From contig NZ_CP134053.1 of NCBI RefSeq assembly GCF_031583065.1, forward strand, positions 7,109,001 through 7,173,000: a stretch of DNA of 64,000 bases, in the 5' to 3' direction. Each line of letters starts with the position of its first letter. Position 1 is the stretch's first letter. The position numbers were made by a program, and so were the translations under genes. The notes under the pieces were generated by a model, which worked only from the letters and a program-made list of their open reading frames with translations, did no database searches and was not told where the DNA came from. Origin of the DNA: Streptomyces sp. CGMCC 4.7035. Its GTDB lineage: Bacteria > Actinomycetota > Actinomycetes > Streptomycetales > Streptomycetaceae. Positions 32,717 through 40,057 of this stretch are shown one piece after another.

Positions 32717-34762
32717 CTACTGCCCGTGGACCGTCCTGAGCGAGTCCAGGTGCGGGTCGGCGCCCACCGGGCCCGACCGGGCCACCGTCGCGGCATTGCC
32801 ACCGTTCGTGCGCAGCGCGAAGGTGCTCATCCGTGCACTCGTGGGCGTCACGCCGTTGTAGTACGGGCGGTACTCGTACTGGCCCGCGCCCGCACTGATA
32901 GAGGCGCCCGCCGTGTTCAGCGTGCCCGCGGCGAGCGAGCCCGTGCCGCCGAAGCCGGCCGCGAACTGGACACTCGCCGACTCCTTCGTCAAGTAGCTCT
33001 TGACCGGGGCGGAAAGGCTGGAGCCCGAGGTCCACAGCACGGGGGCGAAGACGTTCATCGCCGCGCCCGCGGACAGTCCGTCGCGCCAGCTGCCGCTGCC
33101 GGCGAGGGCGACCTGGCTGGGCACGCCCCACCAGAACTTGGCGATGGCCACCGAGGTGCCCTCGTTGGTGCTCGATGTGATCGGGTAGTACGAGTACGTC
33201 GAGGGCCACCTGGAGAAGGACGTGTGGGTCAGCGCGTACTTCGCCGAGGCATCGACCGTGATGATCATGGTCTTCTTCGGGTTGAGGCTGTTGAGGTACG
33301 CCTTCACCGAAGAGGTCAGCTTCTTGCCGTTGGTCAGGACCACGCTGCCCGCGCTGCTCGTGCCGTCCGCGCCGGCCGCCGCGGCCGCGGGGAGGGCCGA
33401 GTGGTAGTCGGTGCCGGTGGCCAGGAACACGTACTTCGGGGTGCTGGTGACGGACTTGGCCACCGCGACCGAGGTCGCCCAGCGGTCGGTGCCCGCCAGC
33501 CGCTTCGGGGTGAACCCGAGTGCCCTGACCTGCGAGGCAACGGAGTCACTCAGGACCGATTTACCGCCGACGAGGTAGACGTACGCCCCTCGCTTCAGCA
33601 CCCGCTTCAGCTCGCTCTTCACCGCAGAGGACAGCCCAGTCCGCTGCGTCATCAGCACCGGCCCGCCCTTCTTGCCGGCCAGCGCCGGCGCGGTGAGCGA
33701 GTACACGGAGTTGTCACGGTTGATGAGCACCGCGGCCTTGGCGTTCATCAGGCCCGGTACGTTCGGACCGCCGACGGTGTTCCAGGTCCAACGGGACGAA
33801 GCGACGTTGGTGGCGTAGGAATCGGAGCCCCAGACCCGGCCGGTGCCGTTCTTACGCAGTGGCTGCCAGCTCGGGTTGGCGCCCTGCGGGGTGCCGGGAA
33901 CCGTGGTCAGCTCGCCGGTGGCCAGGTCGACGTACGCGGTGGTGTGCACGTCGTTGCTCCAGCCCGTGGTGTGCGCGTCGAAGACGATGCGCTTGCCCGT
34001 GGGCGACCAGGACGGGTTGACGTGGTAATCGGGGCCGCTCGTGCGTTGCTGGACGGCGGTGCCGTCGGCGTTCGCCGTGAAGACCTGCTGCTTGCCGTCG
34101 GCGTCCTTGCGGACGAAGGCCAGCTTGGTGCCGTCCGGCGAGTAGGCGGGCTGCTCGGCGTTGGTCAGGACGCGCTTGACCGTCTTCTTGGCCGGGTCGT
34201 AGACGTGGACGCCGTCGTTGTCGTAGCAGCCGTAGTTCTTGCGGCGCGTGAAGGCGAGCAGGCCCTGCGGGCTGACGGTCGGGTCGTTGTCGCAGACAGT
34301 GGACGGCTCCAGGGCGGCCGACAGCAGCGGGCGGGGCGCCCACGAGCCGTCGGAGGGGCCGTAGGCGAGCTGGCCGCCGGTGGAGAAGACGACGTAGCGG
34401 CCGCCCCACCAGAAAGCCAGGTCCTCATAGGAGGCGCTGGAGCGCACGCCCTGCGCCCAGGGCAGGGTGATCTGCGAGGCCCCGTTGGGCCGGATGCTGG
34501 AGATCTGGCTCCAAGCGGTGATGAGCCGACTGCCGTCCGGCGCCCAGGCGGCGTAGTCGCCCGACTGATGGGGCACCTGGGTCTTGGTTCCGGTGGCCGG
34601 GTCGACCAGCACCGGTCCGTCGGTGAGGATTCTGCCCTCGGTGCCCGGCCAGGGTCCGGCGTCATCGGCGACGGCGCCGGGCGCGACGGCCAGGGTGCCC
34701 ACCGCGGCGAGCGCCGCCGCGGTCGCGAGCGCCGCGGCACGGCGGCGCGTGAACAGTCTCAA
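32717..34762 (-). CDS. Secreted TolB-type beta-propeller protein with C-terminal cell-wall-binding repeats
   Basis: 681 aa if started at TTG 34762, which has GTGGGGGG 9 nt upstream and gives a clean signal peptide ((M)RLFTRRRAAALATAAALAAVGTLAVAPGAVA). ATGs at 34792 and 34807 are in-frame alternatives. The first half (about 35-330) contains PD40/TolB propeller blades (AAWAPDGSRLI, PAYSPDGTKLAFVRKDADGKQQ-type, NPSWSPTGKRIVFD). The second half (about 360-680) resembles cell-wall-binding repeat 2 modules (KRLAGTDRWATSVAVAKS, NEGTSVAIAKFWWGV, YVFLATGTDYHSALPAAAAA). It probably stays non-covalently attached to the wall or its polymers. No enzymatic motif is seen. Confidence 0.82.
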   Translation of the reverse strand: MRLFTRRRAAALATAAALAAVGTLAVAPGAVADDAGPWPGTEGRILTDGPVLVDPATGTKTQVPHQSGDYAAWAPDGSRLITAWSQISSIRPNGASQITLPWAQGVRSSASYEDLAFWWGGRYVVFSTGGQLAYGPSDGSWAPRPLLSAALEPSTVCDNDPTVSPQGLLAFTRRKNYGCYDNDGVHVYDPAKKTVKRVLTNAEQPAYSPDGTKLAFVRKDADGKQQVFTANADGTAVQQRTSGPDYHVNPSWSPTGKRIVFDAHTTGWSNDVHTTAYVDLATGELTTVPGTPQGANPSWQPLRKNGTGRVWGSDSYATNVASSRWTWNTVGGPNVPGLMNAKAAVLINRDNSVYSLTAPALAGKKGGPVLMTQRTGLSSAVKSELKRVLKRGAYVYLVGGKSVLSDSVASQVRALGFTPKRLAGTDRWATSVAVAKSVTSTPKYVFLATGTDYHSALPAAAAAGADGTSSAGSVVLTNGKKLTSSVKAYLNSLNPKKTMIITVDASAKYALTHTSFSRWPSTYSYYPITSSTNEGTSVAIAKFWWGVPSQVALAGSGSWRDGLSAGAAMNVFAPVLWTSGSSLSAPVKSYLTKESASVQFAAGFGGTGSLAAGTLNTAGASISAGAGQYEYRPYYNGVTPTSARMSTFALRTNGGNAATVARSGPVGADPHLDSLRTVHGQ

Positions 34763-34778
34763 GTTGTCGACCCCCCAC

Positions 34779-34838
34779 GGATCGGATGACATGGCATCGA
34801 ATGACATGACACCGGAAGAAATGGCATCGGAAGAAATG
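34779..34838. repeat. Four 15-bp tandem repeats before the propeller gene start
   Basis: Units of 15 bp start at 34779, 34794, 34809 and 34824, of general form GCATCGGAAGAAATG; neighbours differ at 1-5 positions. They cover the alternative ATG starts of the propeller gene, one reason to prefer the TTG at 34762. Confidence 0.85.
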
Positions 34839-35035
34839 GGCCGCGCATGGGCCGGGTCGGCGTTCGTCCCCCAGCCGACTCACAGGCACGTCACAGCGGC
34901 TGAGTCACTGTAATGCGCGCTGCGGGTCGAAGGGAACTGACTTACGAGGAAAGGAAGTTCGACGAAAGAAGGGACGATCGGCCCGGCCGGCGAAGAAGGG
35001 TGCCGCCGCCCGAAGAAGGCCGGGCGGAGGTGCGG

Positions 35036-35662
35036 TCACAACGCCTTGAGCGCCCCCGCCGTGGCGCGGGCCAACCCGCCCAGGTACCCCTTCGGCAGCT
35101 TCGGGCTCCGTACCACCACCGCCCGCCAGTACAGCGGGCCCGAGATCAGGTCGAGGGCCAGGTCCACGTCGATGCCCTCGCGGATCTCACCACGAGCGAC
35201 GGCCGCCGCCACGATGCCGCTGGCCACGCTCTGCTGACCCTCGCGCAACGCCTTCTGCATGGCCTCCGCGATGTCGGGGTTGCGGGCCGCCTCCGCCTGG
35301 AGGTCCGGGATGATCTGGCCGGCCACCGGGTGACGCAGGGCGCGGGATGTCACCTCGTACAGGAGCCTCAGGTCCGTCTCCAGGGATCCCGTGTCGGGGG
35401 CCGGCAGGCCCTGTACCGCGACCGCCGAGACCAGGTCGAGGACCAGGTGCAGTTTGGAGCGCCACCGGCGGTACACCGCGGTCTTGCCGACGCCCGCCCG
35501 GCGCGCGATGCCCTCTATGGACATCCGGGCGTAGCCGACGGCCGCGAGTTCCTCGAAGACCGCTGCGCGAATGGCCTCGGTCACGTCCTCACGGAGCACG
35601 GCCGCACCCGCGGGCGCCCTGCGCCGCCGCTTCACCTGGGCAGTGTCGGCGTTCGTCGTCAT
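35036..35662 (-). CDS. TetR-family transcriptional regulator upstream of the wall-polymer exporter
   Basis: 208 aa. N-terminal HTH: VTEAIRAAVFEELAAVGYARMSIEGIARRAGVGKTAVYRRWRS (about 25-68). The C-terminal domain matches the TetR_C type common in actinobacteria (RHPVAGQIIPDLQAEAARNPD, DLALDLISGPLYWRAVV). Start ATG 35662 (MTTNADTAQVKRRRRAP); an ATG 12 nt upstream is also in frame. It diverges from the TagG-like exporter gene; a pair of 25-bp direct repeats in between is the likely binding region, so control of the exporter is the natural inference. Confidence 0.9.
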   Translation of the reverse strand: MTTNADTAQVKRRRRAPAGAAVLREDVTEAIRAAVFEELAAVGYARMSIEGIARRAGVGKTAVYRRWRSKLHLVLDLVSAVAVQGLPAPDTGSLETDLRLLYEVTSRALRHPVAGQIIPDLQAEAARNPDIAEAMQKALREGQQSVASGIVAAAVARGEIREGIDVDLALDLISGPLYWRAVVVRSPKLPKGYLGGLARATAGALKAL

Positions 35663-35684
35663 GCGGACCAGCATAGGGGCGTGA

Positions 35685-35757
35685 CGACGAAACGGTTGCG
35701 TTCCGACGTCAGATCGGCTTAGGCTCACGTTGCGACGATACGGTCCCGTCCCGACGT
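35685..35757. promoter_or_regulatory. Paired 25-bp operator-like repeats between TetR and tagG-like genes
   Basis: 35685-35709 and 35733-35757 match at 21 of 25 positions (CGACGAAACGG/CGACGATACGG...CCGACGT) with a 48-bp period. Each holds a short imperfect inverted repeat. They flank the candidate rightward promoter. Confidence 0.55.
35696..35725 (+). promoter_or_regulatory. Candidate promoter of the exporter operon
   Basis: TTGCGT (35696-35701), 18-bp spacer, TAGGCT (35720-35725). The -35 lies inside the first 25-bp repeat, fitting repression by the divergent TetR protein. Confidence 0.35.
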
Positions 35758-35923
35758 AAAGCGCAGTACTCGAAACCCCCAAGAGCAGTTCAAGACCCCT
35801 AGAACAGAGCAAGACCCCGGCAAGAAACGTGAGAAATGTCGGGATGTGGCACCAAAGGGGTCCTCGCGACGGAAGACTGCGGACCGGTTCGCGCACCCGA
35901 CCCCCCGAGCGAAAGCAGCGGAT

Positions 35924-36838
35924 GTGAGCCAGGCTCTCCACACACCGCCCCCCACGGCCACCGCGCCTGCCGAGTCCCCGGCGGAGCTCGCCGCCCGGTA
36001 CGGCCTCTCGGTCAGCGGTGCCCGCCCCTCCCTGCCCGAATACGTCCGCCAGCTGTGGGAGCGCCGCCACTTCATCGCGGCCTTCGCCACCGCCAAGCTC
36101 ACCGCGCAGTACAGCCAGGCGAAGCTCGGCCAGATCTGGCAGGTCATGAACCCGCTGCTGAACGCGGCGGTCTACTACTTCATCTTCGGCGTGCTGCTCG
36201 GCACCAAGCAGGGCGTGCCCGACTACATCCCGTTCCTGGTCACGGGCGTGTTCGTCTGGACGTTCACCCAAAGCTCGATCATGTCGGGCACCCGTGCGAT
36301 CTCCGGCAACCTGGGGCTCGTGCGCGCCCTGCACTTCCCGCGGGCCGCGCTGCCGATCTCCTTCTGCCTCCAGCAGCTCCAGCAGCTGCTGTTCTCGATG
36401 GCCGCCCTGGTCCTCATCCTGTTCTGCGTCGGCGTGCCGGTCTCCGCCTCCTGGCTGCTGGCGATCCCGGCCCTGGTCCTGCAGTTCACGTTCAACGCCG
36501 GCCTCTCGATGATCATGGCCCGGATGGGCGCCAAGACGCCGGACATCGCGCAGCTGATGCCGTTCGTCCTGCGCACCTGGATGTACGTCTCGGGCGTCAT
36601 GTGGAGCATCGACAAACTGGCCAAGAGCTCGCACATGTCGCACTCGGTGAAGGTCGTGCTCCAGGTCAATCCGGGCGCCGTCTACATCGACCTCATGCGC
36701 TTCGCGCTGATCGACAGCTTCCACGCGAGCCAGCTGCCTCCGCATGTGTGGGCGGCTGCGACGGGCTGGGCCCTGCTCGTCGGCGTCGGCGGCTTCATCT
36801 ACTTCTGGAAGGCTGAGGAGAGGTACGGCCGTGGCTGA
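35924..36838 (+). CDS. TagG-like ABC-2 permease of a wall-polymer exporter
   Basis: 304-aa permease of the ABC-2 type used to flip lipid-linked teichoic acid or polysaccharide across the membrane. An N-terminal cytoplasmic Pro/Ala region is followed by the amphipathic entry RQLWERRHFIAAFATAKLTAQYSQAKLGQIWQVMNPLL, typical of TagG/Wzm, and six TM segments (about 80-100, 110-135, 150-180, 185-205, 215-240, 280-298). GTG 35924 is preferred; the frame is open to a GTG at 35846, which would add 26 basic residues. The last bases overlap the ATPase gene (GTG at 36831), so the two are translationally coupled. Confidence 0.88.
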   Translation: MSQALHTPPPTATAPAESPAELAARYGLSVSGARPSLPEYVRQLWERRHFIAAFATAKLTAQYSQAKLGQIWQVMNPLLNAAVYYFIFGVLLGTKQGVPDYIPFLVTGVFVWTFTQSSIMSGTRAISGNLGLVRALHFPRAALPISFCLQQLQQLLFSMAALVLILFCVGVPVSASWLLAIPALVLQFTFNAGLSMIMARMGAKTPDIAQLMPFVLRTWMYVSGVMWSIDKLAKSSHMSHSVKVVLQVNPGAVYIDLMRFALIDSFHASQLPPHVWAAATGWALLVGVGGFIYFWKAEERYGRG

Positions 36839-37700
36839 GCTTCTGAACGACGAACTGAACGGCGAGCCGAGCAGCACGCCGAACGGGGAGCGGATCCCCA
36901 CCGTCATCTGCGACGGCGTCGACATCGTCTACCGCGTCAACGGCACCGGCGCCGGCCGCGGCTCCGCCACCGCCGCGCTCAACCGCATCCTGCGCCGCAG
37001 GCAGGCGGAGAAGGCGGCGGGCGTGCGCCGGGTGCACGCTGTCAAGAACGTCTCGTTCACCGCGTACAAGGGCGAGGCCATCGGCCTGATCGGTACGAAC
37101 GGGTCCGGCAAGTCGACGCTGCTCAAGGCCGTCGCCGGACTGCTGCCCGTCGAGAACGGCAGGATCTACACCGACGGCCAGCCCTCCCTCCTCGGCGTGA
37201 ACGCGGCCCTGATGAGCGACCTGACCGGCGAGCGCAACGTCTACCTCGGCGGTCTCGCCATGGGCATGCCCCGCGAGCAGATCAAGGAGCGCTACCAGGA
37301 CATCGTCGATTTCTCGGGCATCAACGAGAAGGGCGACTTCATCACGCTCCCCATGCGGACGTACTCCTCCGGCATGGCCGCCCGCCTGCGTTTCTCGATC
37401 GCCGCCGCCAAGGACCACGACGTGCTCCTCATCGACGAGGCCCTCGCCACCGGTGACCGCTCCTTCCAGCAGCGGTCCGAGGAACGCATCCGCGAACTGC
37501 GCAAGCACGCGGGAACCGTCTTCCTGGTCAGCCACAACAACAAGTCGATCCGCGACACCTGCGACCGGGCGCTGTGGCTGGAGCGCGGCGTGCTGCGCAT
37601 GGACGGTCCGACCGAGGAAGTCCTCGCGGAGTACGAGGCGTTCACGGGTGGCGACAAACCCAAGAAAGCAACCACACGCAAGCCGTCGAAGACGCAATAA
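36831..37700 (+). CDS. TagH-like ABC exporter ATPase
   Basis: 289-aa nucleotide-binding subunit of the polymer exporter. Walker A GTNGSGKST, ABC signature YSSGMAARLRFSIA (the variant signature of TagH/Wzt proteins), Walker B VLLIDEALATGD, H-loop VFLVSHNNKS. The insertion IVYRVNGTGAGRGSATAALNRILRRRQAEK between the first strands is typical of teichoic-acid/O-antigen exporters. It lacks the C-terminal carbohydrate-binding domain of some Wzt proteins. The GTG start overlaps the permease stop by 8 nt with GAGGAGAGG upstream. The 3' end carries a 21-bp tandem duplication across the stop codon. Confidence 0.92.
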   Translation: MAELLNDELNGEPSSTPNGERIPTVICDGVDIVYRVNGTGAGRGSATAALNRILRRRQAEKAAGVRRVHAVKNVSFTAYKGEAIGLIGTNGSGKSTLLKAVAGLLPVENGRIYTDGQPSLLGVNAALMSDLTGERNVYLGGLAMGMPREQIKERYQDIVDFSGINEKGDFITLPMRTYSSGMAARLRFSIAAAKDHDVLLIDEALATGDRSFQQRSEERIRELRKHAGTVFLVSHNNKSIRDTCDRALWLERGVLRMDGPTEEVLAEYEAFTGGDKPKKATTRKPSKTQ

Positions 37701-37723
37701 AAGCTGTCGAAGACGCAGTAAAA
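37682..37723 (+). repeat. 21-bp tandem duplication spanning the tagH-like stop codon
   Basis: 37682-37702 and 37703-37723 differ at two positions. Copy 1 encodes PSKTQ-stop (TAA at 37698); copy 2 would encode LSKTQ-stop in the same frame, so the gene has a second in-frame TAA seven codons on. Confidence 0.85.
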
Positions 37724-37834
37724 GGAACCCGACGCAGCAAAAAATCCTCTTCTCTGCTGAGGTGCAAAAGCACCCGATCGAGGTGTTCCACCGGCACCGT
37801 ACCGCCGTGGATGTCCGGAGAGCAGGGAGGCCAC

Positions 37835-40057
37835 GTGCAACCAGGGCTGAGCGTCATCGTCCACGGCCCCGATCCCCAAGGTCACCTGGGCGAACTCCTG
37901 GACGCTTTGACCGCCCAGCCCTTCGCCGAGGCCGAGGTGGTCGTGGCGGCCGTCGGCGACTGGGCCCGGCAACAGGCGGAACGGTACGCGGCCCGGGACC
38001 CCCGGATGGTGGTGCTGCCGCTGCCGGAGGGCACCGGCGACAGCGCGGCCCGGACGGCGGGCGCCGGCCGGGCCACCGGCCGCTGGCTGCACTTCGTACA
38101 CGCCAAGGACCGGCTGCCCGCCGGCGCCCTGCGCACGGTCGCCGACCGCACCGCCGAACTCGGGGACGCGGCGGACGTCCTGGTGGTCAACCACGTGTAC
38201 TCGACCTGGCAGACCTCGGGCGCGCCCAGCGAGGACGGCCGGTTCCTGGCCCGCGCCGGCCGCCGCGCCGCCCCGCTCGCCGACTTCCCGGAACTGCTGC
38301 GGCTCACCCCGGTGCTGGGCAACCGCGTGATACGCGCGGCCTTCTGGCGATCCCTGGACGTCGCGGATCACGACTTCTCCGACGACGAGGTCTACGCCGC
38401 CCTCGCCGTACTCCTCCACGCCGGCGAGATCGCCTGCCTCGACCAGGTGGCGTACGAGATACGGGAGCTGCGGAAGCAGAGCCTGCCGCCGGTGACCGCC
38501 CCGCAGCGGTACGCGGTGATCGACCGCTACGAGCGGCTGCACCAGCTCCTCGACGAGCGGGGCGCCCACGAGGGGACGCGGGCCGTCCTGTACGACGTGA
38601 TGGTCACCGATCTGCTGCGCACCTTCACCCGCAGCACAATGCCCGAGCAGGTGGCACGGGAGTTCTTCGGCCGCGCGTCCCGGGCCGCCGTACGCCGGCG
38701 GCCGGCGGACCACCAGCGCCCGGCCGGCTTCGAGGGCATCCGTCACGCGCTCCTGGAGGAGAACGCGTACACCAAGTACCGCGCCTTCCAGGCCGCCGGC
38801 CAGAAGCGGCGCGAGGTGAGGTCGGCGGTCGCGACGGGCAAGCGCCAGGTGAGCGCGAAGCTCCGCGACCACCGCTACCGGCGCGCGCTCGGCGAGCCCG
38901 TCGACCCCGACCTGGCGGTGTTCTCCGCGTACTGGGACCGGGGCGTGGCCTGCAACCCGGCCGCGATCGCGGCGAAGCTCGCCGAACTCGCCCCGCACAT
39001 CCACCCGGTGTGGGTGGTGTCCAAGCACAAGGCGGCGCTGCTGCCACCGGGCACCGACCACATCGTCCCCGGCACCCGCCGCTACTGGGACGTGCTGGCC
39101 AGGGCCAAGTACCTCGTCAACAACGTCAACTTCCGCAACTCCGTGGTCAAGCGCCCGGACGCGATCCACCTCCAGACCCACCACGGCACCCCGCTCAAGC
39201 GCATGGGCCTGGACCAGCTCGCCTTCCCGGTCGCCTCCAAGGGCCTGGACTTCGACGCCCTGCTGGCCCGCGTCGACAAGTGGGACTACAGCGTCTCCGC
39301 GAACAGCCACTCGACACGGATGTGGGAGCGGGCGTACCCCTCGCGCTACACATCGCTGAACCACGGCTATCCGCGCAACGACGTCTTCTACTCGGCGACG
39401 GCCGGGGACATCCGCGCCGTCCGCGACCGTCTGGGCATAGCCCGCGGCCGCCGGGCCATCCTCTACGCGCCCACGCACCGCGACTACGAGGCCGGCTGGA
39501 CCCCCCGCCTCGACCTCGCCTCGCTGGCCGACCGGCTCGGCGAGGACACGGTCCTGCTGGTCCGCGGCCACTACTTCTACGGCGGCGCGGCCTCCCCGCT
39601 GACCGGTCTGCGCCGCTCCGGCCGGGTGATCGACGTGTCGACGTACGACTCGGTCGAGGAGCTCTCGCTGGCGGCGGACGCCCTGGTCACGGACTACTCG
39701 TCGATCATGTTCGACTACGCCAACCTGAACCGGCCGATCGTGATCTACGCCGACGACTGGGAGACGTACCGCACCACCCGGGGCGTCTACTTCGACCTGA
39801 TGGCCCAGGCACCGGGCCAGGTGGCGCACACGCAGGACGAGTTGGCGGCCGTCTTCGAGACGGACGCGTGGCGGGACGAGGCGGCGCTGAAGTCCCTGAC
39901 CGCCTTCCGGCGCCGCTTCTGCGAGTTCGACGACGGGCGGGCCGCCGAGAGGGTCGTACGACGGGTGTTCCTCGGTGAACCCGAGGAGGCCCTGCCGCCG
40001 GTGCTTCCGCTCCTGGAACGCACCCCCGCCCCGACCCCCGAGGAGGCCACGGCATGA
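37835..40057 (+). CDS. Fused GT2-like / CDP-glycerol glycerophosphotransferase-like protein (paralogue 4)
   Basis: 740 aa from GTG 37835 with AGGGAGG just upstream. The C-terminal TagF-like half (about 375-710) is complete: VACNPAAIAAKLAELAPHI, QTHHGTPLKRMG with His at about 450, NSHSTRMWERAYPS, YAPTHRDYE, RGHYFYG, and VTDYSSIMFDYANLNRPIVIY. The N-terminal GT2-like half is degenerate. The VDDxS segment is replaced (VVAAVGDWARQQ) and the metal motif region reads HFVHAKDRL (86-94) instead of FLDGDD, so it probably no longer transfers sugar. It lies 134 bp behind the exporter ATPase and overlaps the next GT2 gene by ATGA, so the four genes look like one operon. Confidence 0.85.
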   Translation: MQPGLSVIVHGPDPQGHLGELLDALTAQPFAEAEVVVAAVGDWARQQAERYAARDPRMVVLPLPEGTGDSAARTAGAGRATGRWLHFVHAKDRLPAGALRTVADRTAELGDAADVLVVNHVYSTWQTSGAPSEDGRFLARAGRRAAPLADFPELLRLTPVLGNRVIRAAFWRSLDVADHDFSDDEVYAALAVLLHAGEIACLDQVAYEIRELRKQSLPPVTAPQRYAVIDRYERLHQLLDERGAHEGTRAVLYDVMVTDLLRTFTRSTMPEQVAREFFGRASRAAVRRRPADHQRPAGFEGIRHALLEENAYTKYRAFQAAGQKRREVRSAVATGKRQVSAKLRDHRYRRALGEPVDPDLAVFSAYWDRGVACNPAAIAAKLAELAPHIHPVWVVSKHKAALLPPGTDHIVPGTRRYWDVLARAKYLVNNVNFRNSVVKRPDAIHLQTHHGTPLKRMGLDQLAFPVASKGLDFDALLARVDKWDYSVSANSHSTRMWERAYPSRYTSLNHGYPRNDVFYSATAGDIRAVRDRLGIARGRRAILYAPTHRDYEAGWTPRLDLASLADRLGEDTVLLVRGHYFYGGAASPLTGLRRSGRVIDVSTYDSVEELSLAADALVTDYSSIMFDYANLNRPIVIYADDWETYRTTRGVYFDLMAQAPGQVAHTQDELAAVFETDAWRDEAALKSLTAFRRRFCEFDDGRAAERVVRRVFLGEPEEALPPVLPLLERTPAPTPEEATA

